NCBI GenBank assembly: GCA_964370315.1
Contig: CAYJIS010000009.1
Coordinates: forward strand, 1 to 50,651
DNA from: CAYJFX01 sp964370315
GTDB taxonomy: Bacteria; Spirochaetota; Spirochaetia; Treponematales; Treponemataceae
Direction: 5' to 3'
Length of the DNA: 50,651 nucleotides
The notes beneath the pieces were generated by a model that saw only the letters and a list, made by a program, of their open reading frames with translations, was not told the origin of the DNA and did no database searches. Below, in pieces: positions 16,091 to 25,237 of this stretch (position 1 is the stretch's first letter; every line of letters begins with the position of its first letter). A program made the position numbers and the translations under genes.

Positions 16091-17494
16091 ATGAAAAGTA
16101 TCAAGATACCTACTGTCTTACAAAAAATGAATGAAGTATTTGAAAGTGCAGGCTTTGAAGCTTGGCTCGTTGGTGGAGCCGTACGAGACATTATAAGAGG
16201 TAAAATGGTATCAGACTTTGATATTGCGACAAATGCAAAAGCCGAGGAAGTAAGCAGGTTATTCAAATATGTAATTGAAACTGGAATTGAACATGGAACA
16301 GTAACAGTATTGTTTATGGGAGAGAGTATTGAGGTTACAACATTTAGAACCGAATCAGACTATTCCGATGGTAGACACCCCGATAATGTTGCGTTTGCAT
16401 TAAATATAGACGAAGACCTATCTAGAAGAGATTTCACAATTAATGCAATTGCTGCAAATTTACGCGATGGTAAAATTTTTGACCCGTATAACGGTCAGGA
16501 AGATATAAAAAAAGGCATTATTAAAACAGTTGGAAATGCCATCGACAGATTTTCTGAAGATGGACTGCGTCCAATACGGGCAATTCGTTTTGCGAGTCAA
16601 CTACATTATAGAATTGAAGAAAATACATTTGAAGCAATTAACCAAACTTTACAAATTACAAAAACTATAAGTATAGAAAGGTTTAGAGATGAGTTTTCAA
16701 AAATGCTATGTACCCAAAAGCCGTCTATTGCACTTCATTTATTAGAGAGAAGCGGTATTCTAGCAATTTTTTTACCTGAGTTACAAGATGCTCGAGGCGT
16801 TATACAAGCTGACAATAGGGGTTTTCATCAATTTGATGTACTCGACCACTCAATATATGCATGTGATTTTGCGATTTACTCAGAGGAAAAAGATATAACA
16901 ATTAGATTAGCTGCATTATTACATGATATCGGAAAAGTAAAAACAAAAAAAATTGTAGATGATAAAATTACTTTTTTTAATCATGAAAAAGAATCTGCCC
17001 TAATGGCAGAAGAAATTTTAAGTAGACTGCGATTTTCTAAAATTACATGTAAATATGTATCTCATCTCATTTTACATCATATGTTTCATTATGAATCCAA
17101 CTGGTCAAATGCAGCTATTAGAAGGTTTATAGTTAGAGTAACAGCTCAAGATGGTCTTGGAAAGACCATTGAGGATGTAATTAGAGATCTCTTTGACTTA
17201 AGGATTGCCGACGTATCAGGTATGACAAATAGCCCAGCATTACTTCAAAAAGGACCATGGAGTAAAAATTTAATCGAGTTTGATGACAGACTAACAGAAG
17301 CTCTACGTGAACCGAATGTTCTTAGTCTAAAAGACTTAGCCGTAAACGGGCAAGATTTAATTTTAATTGGAATTCCTAAAGGAAAACAAATTGGATATGT
17401 TTTATCAGAGTTACTTCAAGTTACACTTGATGATCCTACAATGAACAAAAAAGAATCACTGCTTTTAATTGCAAAAAAATTACTTCAACATTAA
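16091..17494 (+). CDS. cca: CCA-adding tRNA nucleotidyltransferase with HD domain
   Basis: Class II nucleotidyltransferase that builds or repairs the 3' CCA of tRNA. The head domain has AWLVGGAVRDIIRG then SDFDIATNA (catalytic aspartates) and LSRRDFTINAIAAN. The neck contains EDGLRPIRAIRFASQL. An HD phosphohydrolase domain follows with LAALLHDIGKVKTKK. Length (467) fits the HD-containing CCA enzymes. The start is fixed by the promoter 7 nt upstream. A second class II enzyme (30189-31289) is in the window, so roles may be divided. Confidence 0.93.
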   Translation: MKSIKIPTVLQKMNEVFESAGFEAWLVGGAVRDIIRGKMVSDFDIATNAKAEEVSRLFKYVIETGIEHGTVTVLFMGESIEVTTFRTESDYSDGRHPDNVAFALNIDEDLSRRDFTINAIAANLRDGKIFDPYNGQEDIKKGIIKTVGNAIDRFSEDGLRPIRAIRFASQLHYRIEENTFEAINQTLQITKTISIERFRDEFSKMLCTQKPSIALHLLERSGILAIFLPELQDARGVIQADNRGFHQFDVLDHSIYACDFAIYSEEKDITIRLAALLHDIGKVKTKKIVDDKITFFNHEKESALMAEEILSRLRFSKITCKYVSHLILHHMFHYESNWSNAAIRRFIVRVTAQDGLGKTIEDVIRDLFDLRIADVSGMTNSPALLQKGPWSKNLIEFDDRLTEALREPNVLSLKDLAVNGQDLILIGIPKGKQIGYVLSELLQVTLDDPTMNKKESLLLIAKKLLQH

Positions 17495-17531
17495 TTCCTC
17501 TTAGCATTTACATAACTTTAACTAAAATAGA

Positions 17532-17560
17532 TTGACATTTTAATAAATGAGTCTTATTAT
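17532..17560 (+). promoter_or_regulatory. Promoter of the aldo/keto reductase gene
   Basis: Consensus TTGACA (17532-17537), 17-bp spacer, TATTAT (17555-17560). Here the start codon is 19 nt after the -10 and preceded by AAGAGG, a normal leadered arrangement. Confidence 0.7.
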
Positions 17561-17579
17561 TATATTATAAGAGGTAAAT

Positions 17580-18398
17580 ATGGAATACGTACAATTAAAA
17601 AATTCAGTTAAAGTTCCTATAGTTGGACTAGGAGTGTTCTTATCAAAAGATGGAACGGAAACAGAGAATGCTGTAACATGGTCGTTAGAAAACGGATATA
17701 ATCATATTGATACTGCAATGATTTATCAAAATGAAGTGAGTGTCGGAAAAGGCATTTCAAGTAGTGGAATTGATAGAAATACTATTTTTTTAACAACAAA
17801 GCTCTGGAATGAAGATATAAGACAAGGTAGAGGTAAAAAAGCATTTGAAGAGAGTATAAATAAACTAGGAGTTGATTATGTTGATTTATACTTACTACAC
17901 TGGCCTGTTGAAGGTCGCTTAGATGCATGGAAAGTGTTAGAAGAACTTTATGAAGAAAAAAAAGTAAAGGCAATAGGCGTTAGTAATTTTCAAACACATC
18001 ATTTGGAAGAACTTTTTAATGTAGCATCAATAAAACCAATGGTTAATCAAATTGAGTCACACCCATATTTTACAAACCAAAACTTAATTGACTTCTGTAA
18101 AAAAAATGAAATAGCTGTTCAAGCATGGAGTCCATTGGGCGGTGAAGGTGCTCCACTATTAAGTGATTCTATTATTAATGATTTAGCAAGAAAATATAAT
18201 AAAACAGCTGCACAGATAATTATCAGATGGAATATTCAAAGAGATGTGATTGTCTTACCAAAATCAGTAAATAAGGATAGAATTATTTCTAACATACAAG
18301 TTTTTGATTTTGAAATAAGCAGTGAGGATATGAACTCAATTAGTGCTCTAAATCAAAACAAACGAGTTGGTCCTGATCCTGATAATTTTAACTTTTAA
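17580..18398 (+). CDS. Aldo/keto reductase
   Basis: NADPH-dependent carbonyl reductase of the TIM-barrel AKR superfamily, cytoplasmic. The catalytic tetrad is complete: D44 and Y49 in NHIDTAMIYQN, K74 in LTTKLW and H107 in YLLHWP. The cofactor region contains GVSNFQTHHLEEL and VLPKSVNKDRI. Length (272) matches the 2,5-diketo-gluconate-reductase-like branch. It is a single-gene unit with its own promoter and a strong terminator. The substrate cannot be read from sequence. Confidence 0.92.
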   Translation: MEYVQLKNSVKVPIVGLGVFLSKDGTETENAVTWSLENGYNHIDTAMIYQNEVSVGKGISSSGIDRNTIFLTTKLWNEDIRQGRGKKAFEESINKLGVDYVDLYLLHWPVEGRLDAWKVLEELYEEKKVKAIGVSNFQTHHLEELFNVASIKPMVNQIESHPYFTNQNLIDFCKKNEIAVQAWSPLGGEGAPLLSDSIINDLARKYNKTAAQIIIRWNIQRDVIVLPKSVNKDRIISNIQVFDFEISSEDMNSISALNQNKRVGPDPDNFNF

Positions 18399-18408
18399 CT
18401 AAAACATG

Positions 18409-18440
18409 AAAAGGACTATCGAATATGCGATAGTCCTTTT
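18409..18440. terminator. Rho-independent terminator, bidirectional
   Basis: AAAAGGACTATCG (18409-18421) pairs perfectly with CGATAGTCCTTTT (18428-18440) around a 6-nt loop, with T-runs at the right edge and A-runs at the left. It ends the aldo/keto reductase gene and can also serve the convergent P83/100 gene ending at 18482. Confidence 0.9.
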
Positions 18441-18481
18441 TTATATTCTAATTACTTTTTATTACATAGCAATGATAAGAT

Positions 18482-20065
18482 TTAATTTAGAGTTGCAACC
18501 TCTTCATTCTGAGGTTTTACAACTTCTAAAGTACTTGCACTTAATAGACGTAACAAGCCATCTTCATCAGTAACAAGAACTCCTGCACCAGTAACTGTAA
18601 TTGCTGTTTGTGCTTGAACACTTACACTTGATTGAACTACTTGTCTTAAATTTGTATCATATTTACCGACGTAAAAGTTTTTTTCTTCTTCAATAACTAC
18701 ATAATAAAAATCACCATCTTTAACAATTACTGAGTCCGCTGATAGTTTTTCTAGAGATTGTTGTATAATTTCCATGCTAATGGTATCAAGTTTAACTAGG
18801 CGAACTGCAGCGTTGCGACCTGTTGTACCAGCTATAGCTACATAACCATCTTCTTCTTCAAAAACAACTCTATTTCGTATTACATCGATTGAGGATTCTT
18901 TAACTTCTACTCCAGAATTAATATCAACAAGTACAAGTGAAGATAAAAGTTTTCGCTGATCAACTATTTTTAAACCATAGGTTAACTCTATTGTTTCATT
19001 ACCCATTGCAAGTTGTTCTTGCACAATTTCTTGTTGATCTTCTGCAATTTCAATTCTATCAGTTTGAGCATCTACCCTTCTAGCATCAGCAAAGTTTTGT
19101 TGGGCTTCTGATTGACTCTGAAGGTCTTCAACTTTTTGCTCGGCATCTGCAACGGCTTTTTCTTGTTCTTCGACACGCTCTTGGGCAATAACAGCTTCTT
19201 GTTGTGCTATTGGGTCGTCTGGATTTTCTCTCGCTATCTGTTCTGCAATCACAGCTTCATTTTGAGCTTGCTCTAATGCTTCAGTTTCTTGTGCAACTTC
19301 TTGCTTAGCTTCTGTAGCGGCACGTTGTGAATCAACTGCATTTATAGTTGCAATATTTGCTTCTTCTTCCTTGATATCAGCAAGATCCTTTCTAGCATCA
19401 ATGCCCATGTCTGGCTCATCTCGTAAAGAATCTATTACTTGAGAATCAGATATAACACCTGTATCAACATTAACTATTCCTGGTGTTAAAGACACAAAAG
19501 GTATAACAATCTGCGTTTGTCCCGGCCATTGATCATAGCTAAGTGCTAATCCAACATTTGCTTGCGTAAGATTTTGTAAAACTACTGGTTTATATTTTTG
19601 TTCAAATACTTCTAATTGACCTCGATACACTGCATTATATACTGTAGCGAAAATAGCTAATGTATTAGCATCTTCTGCACTGTAATCGTAGGCAGATTGT
19701 AAATACCCTGAAATAATTCTACGCAAATTATCTATGTGGTCTACAAGGGCATCTTCACCAAGAATCAAAATATCTGCATCGAGTCCAACTGTTGTACTAG
19801 GGTCTACTGCATGAATTACATAATAGCGATTTCGCTCCCCATATGTTTGAACTTCTTGTAAAGCAGGATCTATTGGACTTCCTATCCCAACACCAACTTC
19901 TACTATTTGATCTGCGCTACTTATAATATCATGCGGACCAGTGTAATTTAAAAAGACAACAGAATCAGCTCCTCCTGCAGACTCGAGCTCAATTCTATCT
20001 ACTTCAAGTGAAAATACAGGTGTTATAAGCGCTAATAGTAACATAAAAATAATTAACTTTTTCAT
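18482..20065 (-). CDS. P83/100-family exported antigen
   Basis: The start is taken at MKKLIIFMLLLALITPVFS, an evident signal peptide with GGAGGC upstream; ten earlier codons are unlikely to be translated. The region from about residue 20 to 250 (LEVDRIELESAGGADSV, LNYTGPHD, GLALSYDQWPGQTQIVIPF) resembles the spirochaete P83/100 family known from Borrelia and Treponema. Residues of about 230-350 form a long, acidic, Ala/Gln/Glu-rich coiled coil. The C-terminal part looks like a small beta-repeat domain (LLSSLVLVDINSGVEVKES). The protein should be periplasmic or surface-associated. A TATACT (20084-20089) in the upstream gap is a likely -10. Confidence 0.85.
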   Translation of the reverse strand: MKKLIIFMLLLALITPVFSLEVDRIELESAGGADSVVFLNYTGPHDIISSADQIVEVGVGIGSPIDPALQEVQTYGERNRYYVIHAVDPSTTVGLDADILILGEDALVDHIDNLRRIISGYLQSAYDYSAEDANTLAIFATVYNAVYRGQLEVFEQKYKPVVLQNLTQANVGLALSYDQWPGQTQIVIPFVSLTPGIVNVDTGVISDSQVIDSLRDEPDMGIDARKDLADIKEEEANIATINAVDSQRAATEAKQEVAQETEALEQAQNEAVIAEQIARENPDDPIAQQEAVIAQERVEEQEKAVADAEQKVEDLQSQSEAQQNFADARRVDAQTDRIEIAEDQQEIVQEQLAMGNETIELTYGLKIVDQRKLLSSLVLVDINSGVEVKESSIDVIRNRVVFEEEDGYVAIAGTTGRNAAVRLVKLDTISMEIIQQSLEKLSADSVIVKDGDFYYVVIEEEKNFYVGKYDTNLRQVVQSSVSVQAQTAITVTGAGVLVTDEDGLLRLLSASTLEVVKPQNEEVATLN

Positions 20066-20119
20066 AGAGCCTCCGTAAATTTTAGTATACTGCATAATTA
20101 AAAAAAAATCCAGTATTAT

Positions 20120-21811
20120 TTAGTTTTCAAACTCAATAAAACTACGAAATACTTCGTTTGCTTTATTTCTTACTCGGACATTAGAACTATTACGAGTAAT
20201 ATCAGATAAAATTTGTTTACCACGTGCAGTTAAAGAAGGCCTACCCATGTATTTGCAAATCTCTCCTACGGCATCACAAATCCCAATTAAAATATCATCA
20301 CTCGCAGAGCTCTTATTAGCAAAATAGTATTTTTCTATTGCAACAAGCATGATCTCCTGTGGATCATATGCTATGTTAGCTGCAATTTGCATTGAAAGTT
20401 GAATAAAATAAGGATCCTTTTCATTACTTAATATGTACGGAACAAGATAATTAAAATGCGAACTTTGAAACTGTGAGGCAACATAATACACTCGTGCTTT
20501 TTCAGCTATATTCACAGAATCAGATAGTGTAAAATATTCCAATTCATATTCTTGGATTTTGCTTTCTATGTACCGGATATAATGAGCTTCATTTGCAGCA
20601 TATAATCCTGAATGTAATGATGTGGATATGGTATCGGTTGACAAACCCCTAATAGACTTTCCAAAAGTGAATGATTCATATCTTTGCTCTTTTTGTATTG
20701 CTACTTCTGTAGTATAGTTTTTCTCACTATCCTCAATGAGTTTAAATCCAGAAATTACCCAATTTTTATGAGGAACAATTAAATAAGCTGAATTTGTTAC
20801 AATTGCATAAGAAGCATTGTCGTCAGTATGAATATTTTTTTGCCATGCTATAAGACTATCAGTAGAATTTTGACCGTAATAGGCAATTGCGAACTCTGTA
20901 CTTGTAATAATATACATACCTTTATAATATATTGTATACAACTCCTTATTCAGCAATTGAGAAGGCATTTTAATAGTCCAGTTTTCACTTTGATTCATGA
21001 ACGAATATTCTACAAAGAAATTTTTCTCGTACAGCACTCCAAAGTGATCTTGTCCGAGTATAATTTGCTGAGCTTTACCTAGATTATTTTGCTCTTTTGT
21101 TGACCAAATTGTTTGTGTACTAGAGTTAACAACTTCGCAGACCCCTACACTTCCATTTACAAAGGTTATTATAACCCCATTATTAAATGACTTTATAGTA
21201 TGTATAGCATCTATAAAATCTATTTCTTCAAGCAATTCTCCATAAGGTGAAATACGTATGCCAGAACTATAATGGTTGTTCTTTGTATTATATATGTATA
21301 AAACACTTCCATCATTCATTTCAGTAAGAGGAAGACTCGTTTTATCAAAGACTGTCTTATTCCATTTTAATAAACCCTTTACACCATAACAACTAATTGA
21401 ATTATTTGAAACTATATAGACTCTTCCATCCCGTCCAATAACTGGGTCTTGTATAGCGGGTTCTACTAATGTTACTTCCCATAAAAACAAACCATCTGGA
21501 TTATATAATGACAGTGTATTTGCATTGTCGCTTGTAATATACAAAAAATTGTCATTCGTTATAGAATAAAACGGCGATGCCACTCCATTTAGTGTTCTGC
21601 GCCAAAGAACTACCCCTGTTTCAGTGACGGCATTCATAAGGTTACCTTCGGAAATACTTATAAAGCCATAACTTGTTAATTTAGGTGATGTAAGTATTTC
21701 CCCAGCTCCGACAGATTGCCAAGTAACACTTACATTTTCCTGAGTGAATAAAGGCGCAAATAAAAATAGAAATAGTGCAATAATTGTATGCTTAATATTC
21801 AATTTAGCCAA
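20120..21811 (-). CDS. Exported PQQ-like beta-propeller protein
   Basis: A signal peptide (HTIIALFLFLFAPLFTQ) is followed by repeated blades such as TETGVVLWRRTLNGVASPFY, NPDGLFLWEVTLVEPAIQDP and IGRDGRVYIVSNNSISCYG. These fit a PQQ/WD-like propeller of about 350 residues. The last 200 residues are helical and may form a HEAT-like tail. This suggests a periplasmic protein-interaction platform, although no enzyme site is visible. The start overlaps the end of the RlmD-type gene by 8 bp, and P83/100 follows within 55 bp, so it may share transcripts with both. Confidence 0.8.
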   Translation of the reverse strand: MAKLNIKHTIIALFLFLFAPLFTQENVSVTWQSVGAGEILTSPKLTSYGFISISEGNLMNAVTETGVVLWRRTLNGVASPFYSITNDNFLYITSDNANTLSLYNPDGLFLWEVTLVEPAIQDPVIGRDGRVYIVSNNSISCYGVKGLLKWNKTVFDKTSLPLTEMNDGSVLYIYNTKNNHYSSGIRISPYGELLEEIDFIDAIHTIKSFNNGVIITFVNGSVGVCEVVNSSTQTIWSTKEQNNLGKAQQIILGQDHFGVLYEKNFFVEYSFMNQSENWTIKMPSQLLNKELYTIYYKGMYIITSTEFAIAYYGQNSTDSLIAWQKNIHTDDNASYAIVTNSAYLIVPHKNWVISGFKLIEDSEKNYTTEVAIQKEQRYESFTFGKSIRGLSTDTISTSLHSGLYAANEAHYIRYIESKIQEYELEYFTLSDSVNIAEKARVYYVASQFQSSHFNYLVPYILSNEKDPYFIQLSMQIAANIAYDPQEIMLVAIEKYYFANKSSASDDILIGICDAVGEICKYMGRPSLTARGKQILSDITRNSSNVRVRNKANEVFRSFIEFEN

Positions 21812-22946
21812 CCTTTTTTAGACTATATGAAAAATACACTAATGACTCAATATGACTAGTATGAGGATAATAATCAAGAAAATAATATTTGTCTATTGAA
21901 TATCCTGATTCTACTAATTTTTTAGCATCTCGAGCTAATGTTGAAAGATCACAGGAAAGATATCGTATAGTTTTTATCTTAGTGTCACAAATCCAAGAAA
22001 GCAAGTCCTTTTCAATGCCACTTCTCGGAGGGTCAATTATAAGTGCATCATAGTGTATCTTTTTTGATTTTTTAACCCACTGTTCACCTGTCATCGAATA
22101 TGTGAAAATAGAATCGTAATTGTCAGCTAAAAAATTTTGTTTCGCAAACATAATTGCATGTTTATTATGTTCCACTAAGGTAACCGTTTTAAATGCTTGT
22201 TTTGCATAAAGTGAAAGTGTTCCAACACCACAGTAGATATCAAGAAGATTTTCGCCGGTAAGATTATCAACAATTAGAGGTATAGTTTTTGTTAACATTC
22301 CAATGTTAGACTGAAAAAAACCTCGTACATCAAAGGAGACGCATTTATTTAGAAGTTTTAGAGTTACTTGACTCTCACCTTCAATGCCAAATGCGACAGA
22401 TATTTTACGCGCATCGCTAGATGCAATTTCACCTGCAAAGACTTGTAGTCGATTGTGTTTCATTAAAATTTGTGAATTTTCTGATTTTAAAAAAGAACGT
22501 ATTTCTTTAACAGCACAAGGACAATCATTCAAGGCTACAACATCATTTGTATTTTTTGACATTAGGCCACCATATGAGAACTGAAAACGATTTCGATATT
22601 CAGTTTCCTTACATGTAACGGTATCTATATCACAAGTATACTGTACTTTATTACGATTAAAGCAATCGTGAATTATACTCTTTTTTAATTCTAACTGATA
22701 ATCATATTGCGCAAACTGAAGATTACAGCCTCCGCACTCATTAAAAACAGGACAAATAGCATCTTGGCGGTATATAGATTTATTAATAATGTTTGTAGCT
22801 TTTGCTTTATAGTAGTCTTTCTTTTCTTGTAAAATTTCAATTTCGACAACTTCATCTGGAAGGCAGTTTTCAATAAAAACTGTTTTACCATTTATGTTTG
22901 AAAGACAACTTCCACCAAAAACCATTTTTTTTACCGTATACGTCAC
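21804..22946 (-). CDS. rlmD: 23S rRNA (uracil-5-)-methyltransferase, RlmD/RumA type
   Basis: SAM-dependent methylation of a uridine C5 in rRNA. An N-terminal TRAM-like part is followed by the Fe-S cluster motif CPVFNECGGC, the SAM-binding LLDIYCGVGTLSLYA, DPPRSGIEKDL and the catalytic cysteine in RYLSCDLSTLARD. The frame extends to a TTG at 22988, but I prefer GTG at 22944-22946 because TATACT (22953-22958) lies just 6 nt upstream and the protein then begins VTYTVKKMVFGG, as expected for the TRAM fold. TrmA- or RlmD-like target choice is uncertain. Confidence 0.9.
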   Translation of the reverse strand: MTYTVKKMVFGGSCLSNINGKTVFIENCLPDEVVEIEILQEKKDYYKAKATNIINKSIYRQDAICPVFNECGGCNLQFAQYDYQLELKKSIIHDCFNRNKVQYTCDIDTVTCKETEYRNRFQFSYGGLMSKNTNDVVALNDCPCAVKEIRSFLKSENSQILMKHNRLQVFAGEIASSDARKISVAFGIEGESQVTLKLLNKCVSFDVRGFFQSNIGMLTKTIPLIVDNLTGENLLDIYCGVGTLSLYAKQAFKTVTLVEHNKHAIMFAKQNFLADNYDSIFTYSMTGEQWVKKSKKIHYDALIIDPPRSGIEKDLLSWICDTKIKTIRYLSCDLSTLARDAKKLVESGYSIDKYYFLDYYPHTSHIESLVYFSYSLKKVG

Positions 22947-22952
22947 GATATA

Positions 22953-22981
22953 AGTATAGCACAACATTATATAATATGAAA
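22953..22981 (-). promoter_or_regulatory. Promoter of the RlmD-type gene, predicted leaderless
   Basis: On the minus strand TTTCAT (22976-22981), a 17-bp spacer and TATACT (22953-22958) precede the GTG by 6 nt, which would put +1 on the start codon itself. No Shine-Dalgarno is present. Confidence 0.5.
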
Positions 22982-23023
22982 GTCCCAAACAGTATACTAA
23001 ATATTTTCTTATTTATACATCAC

Positions 23024-23062
23024 TTGCAATAGTATCACATACTTTGTATACTGTATATACAG
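23024..23062 (+). promoter_or_regulatory. Promoter and perfect 12-bp palindromic operator of the ABC transporter
   Basis: TTGCAA (23024-23029), 17-bp spacer, TATACT (23047-23052). The perfect palindrome CTGTATATACAG (23051-23062) covers the end of the -10 and the transcription start. ACAGTATAC at 22989-22997 is an inverted copy of GTATACTGT (23046-23054). This layout fits a GntR- or MarR-like repressor; no such gene lies in the window. Confidence 0.65.
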
Positions 23063-23076
23063 ATATAGGAGGTATT

Positions 23077-23775
23077 ATGAGTTCAGTACTATCTGCTTCG
23101 TCACTTACAAAAAAATATTCGAAAGTAGAAGCTCTTAAAGGTATTTCACTTGAAATTCCGAAAGGACAAATTGTTGGTCTATTAGGACCAAATGGAAGTG
23201 GTAAAACTACCTTTATTAAACTAGCTTGTGGATTACTAACTCCAACAAGTGGAACAATAACAATTTGTGATAATGTAATAGGTGTTCAAACAAAACTTGA
23301 TACCGCTTACTTACCAGATAAAGATTATTTGAATGATTGGATGAAAACAAAAGATTTAATTGAAATGTTTTCAGATTTTTACAGCAATTTTAATAAAGAT
23401 AAGGCATTAGAAATGATGTCAAGATTACAAATTAATACAGACTCAAGATTAAAGACAATGTCAAAAGGTACTAAAGAAAAGGTACAACTCATTTTGACAA
23501 TGGCAAGAGAGGCGAAACTATATTTACTCGATGAGCCAATTGGTGGCGTTGACCCTGCAGCGAGAGACTATATTTTGCAAACAATAATTTCTAATTATAA
23601 TCCAGAGTCAACAATTTTAATTTCGACTCATCTTATTGCCGAGATAGAAGAGGTTCTTAATTCTTTTGTATTTATAAAAGAAGGCGAAATTCTTTTGCAA
23701 TCAACTGTAACAGAAATTAAAGAAAAAGAAGGAAAAACAGTTGATGCACTTTTTAGGGAGGTATTTAAATGCTAG
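23077..23775 (+). CDS. ABC transporter ATP-binding subunit
   Basis: Cytoplasmic ATPase of an ABC-2-type exporter. Walker A is LLGPNGSGKT (about 35-44), the signature loop is the degenerate MSKGTKEKVQL and Walker B is LYLLDEPIGGVDP, followed by the switch histidine in LISTHLIAEIEEVL. AGGAGGT directly precedes the ATG at 23077; an in-frame ATG at 23044 lies inside the promoter and is rejected. The shape resembles the YtrB/BcrA-like ATPases. It overlaps the permease gene by 7 bp. The palindromic operator upstream suggests substrate-induced expression. Confidence 0.93.
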   Translation: MSSVLSASSLTKKYSKVEALKGISLEIPKGQIVGLLGPNGSGKTTFIKLACGLLTPTSGTITICDNVIGVQTKLDTAYLPDKDYLNDWMKTKDLIEMFSDFYSNFNKDKALEMMSRLQINTDSRLKTMSKGTKEKVQLILTMAREAKLYLLDEPIGGVDPAARDYILQTIISNYNPESTILISTHLIAEIEEVLNSFVFIKEGEILLQSTVTEIKEKEGKTVDALFREVFKC

Positions 23776-24572
23776 GTAAATTACTGAAATATGAAATTGC
23801 GTCTAGTGCAAGAAGTTTTTTACCCTTGTATATTGCAATTTTTGGTTTATCGATTTTCTTTGTCTGTGTTACGAGCATTGCTTCAGCTGCAATGTTAGAG
23901 TTCTACCAAGAAAACATAGTCGTTAGTCTCTTTTTGTTTGCTTTTTACTCATTAGTGTTAGCATTATACATTGTAATGATTATAATAATTGTAAATCGAT
24001 TTAGGAAGGCATTACTAGGCAGTGAAGGATATTTAATGTTTACCCTTCCTGTATCATTACATCAACACTTGTTGTCTAAACTAATTACAGCTCTATTTTG
24101 GTCATTCATAAGTTTAATTGTTATTATAATTTCCGCGGCTATTGTAATTATGTCATACCCGAGTATAAGAGAAGTTCTTTCGTATGTTTTTACCGATGAA
24201 ATTTTAATGAGCATTCCATATCATCTAGGTGTTACGCCTTCACAGCTCATTACTCAGTATGCTATATTTTTTATAATTGCTATTTTGTATAATTACTTAG
24301 TTGTATACTTTTCACTTTCAATGGGGCATCTTGCAAAAAAAAGTAAGCTCCTTTATTCAATTGTAACATATGCTGTTATAAATGGAGTTTTAGGATTTAT
24401 ACTACAAGTCATATTCATTGTTTTTATGCTTAGTATTAATATTGATGCATCTTACATACAAGAAAATTTTTCTGTTTTCATTACGATTTCATCCATCGGA
24501 ACATTGTTATTATCAGCAGCATTTTACTTTGGCACATGGTATATTCTTAAAAACAAGCTAAACCTAGAATAG
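23769..24572 (+). CDS. ABC-2-type permease subunit
   Basis: This 267-residue integral membrane protein has about six hydrophobic segments, including YIAIFGLSIFFVCVTSIASA, LFWSFISLIVIIISAAIVIM and GFILQVIFIVFMLSI. The basic N-terminus MLGKLLKYEIAS is typical of ABC-2 permeases. It forms the membrane part of the exporter with the overlapping ATPase gene. No substrate-binding protein is nearby, which fits export of a lipid, peptide or drug. The strong hairpin at 24571-24609 ends the operon. Confidence 0.88.
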   Translation: MLGKLLKYEIASSARSFLPLYIAIFGLSIFFVCVTSIASAAMLEFYQENIVVSLFLFAFYSLVLALYIVMIIIIVNRFRKALLGSEGYLMFTLPVSLHQHLLSKLITALFWSFISLIVIIISAAIVIMSYPSIREVLSYVFTDEILMSIPYHLGVTPSQLITQYAIFFIIAILYNYLVVYFSLSMGHLAKKSKLLYSIVTYAVINGVLGFILQVIFIVFMLSINIDASYIQENFSVFITISSIGTLLLSAAFYFGTWYILKNKLNLE

Positions 24573-24609
24573 GCATAGATGGGCAACGTACTGTTGCCCA
24601 TCTACGCCT
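24571..24609. terminator. Long-stem bidirectional terminator
   Basis: AGGCATAGATGGGCAAC (24571-24587) and GTTGCCCATCTACGCCT (24593-24609) form a 17-bp stem with one mismatch and a 5-nt loop. The arms begin in the permease stop codon. It lies between convergent genes and can end both, although flanking T-runs are short. Confidence 0.85.
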
Positions 24610-24625
24610 TTGCACAAAAATAGTT

Positions 24626-25237
24626 TTAGTTTGAAATCCAACCTTTTCTAATAACATACATCACTAGCTCTATAGTTCTTTTACATCCAACTTTTATGAG
24701 CATGTTTTCAATATGTCGCTTTATTGTTCCTTGTGTTATTCCTAATTTTTCTGCAATTTCATCTTTACTATAAGATTGACACAAAAATCTTAATACTTCC
24801 AATTCGCGTTCAGTGAAAGGAGATTGTCCAGTAGCAGTAGGTATAACAAGTGGTTCTGGAAAGGTGCCTTTATCCTTTAATACTAACCTAATCATTTCAA
24901 TAAATTCTGGAATAGGACGAGCCTTTGAAAGAAAAGCATCTGCACCTGCAGCTTTTGCATCTGGTACATACGATATCTCATCAAAGCCAGACATTACAAT
25001 AACCTTTATGGCATTAAAGTTTTCCTTAATTTTCTTCGTAAGATTTATTCCACTATCAATTGAATCTACGTTTATATCAGTAATTATTACATTTGGCATT
25101 AGTTCTTTACAATGGGCAATCACATCCTTTGTACTTGTTAAATTTCCTACTAATTGCATATCGTCTTGATTATTAATCGTACTACAAAAAGCATCTAGTA
25201 TAGACCTATGATCATCAATTATTAAGACTTTAATCAT
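24626..25237 (-). CDS. NarL/LuxR-family response regulator
   Basis: Residues 1-120 form a receiver domain with the acidic pocket in VLIIDDHRS, the phospho-acceptor D54 in VIITDINVDS and the lysine in FLSKARP. Residues of about 140-203 form a LuxR-type helix-turn-helix (FTERELEVLRFLCQSYSKDE, then LGITQGTIKRHIENML). It should bind DNA after phosphorylation by the neighbouring kinase, whose gene overlaps it by 8 bp. Targets are unknown. Confidence 0.95.
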   Translation of the reverse strand: MIKVLIIDDHRSILDAFCSTINNQDDMQLVGNLTSTKDVIAHCKELMPNVIITDINVDSIDSGINLTKKIKENFNAIKVIVMSGFDEISYVPDAKAAGADAFLSKARPIPEFIEMIRLVLKDKGTFPEPLVIPTATGQSPFTERELEVLRFLCQSYSKDEIAEKLGITQGTIKRHIENMLIKVGCKRTIELVMYVIRKGWISN

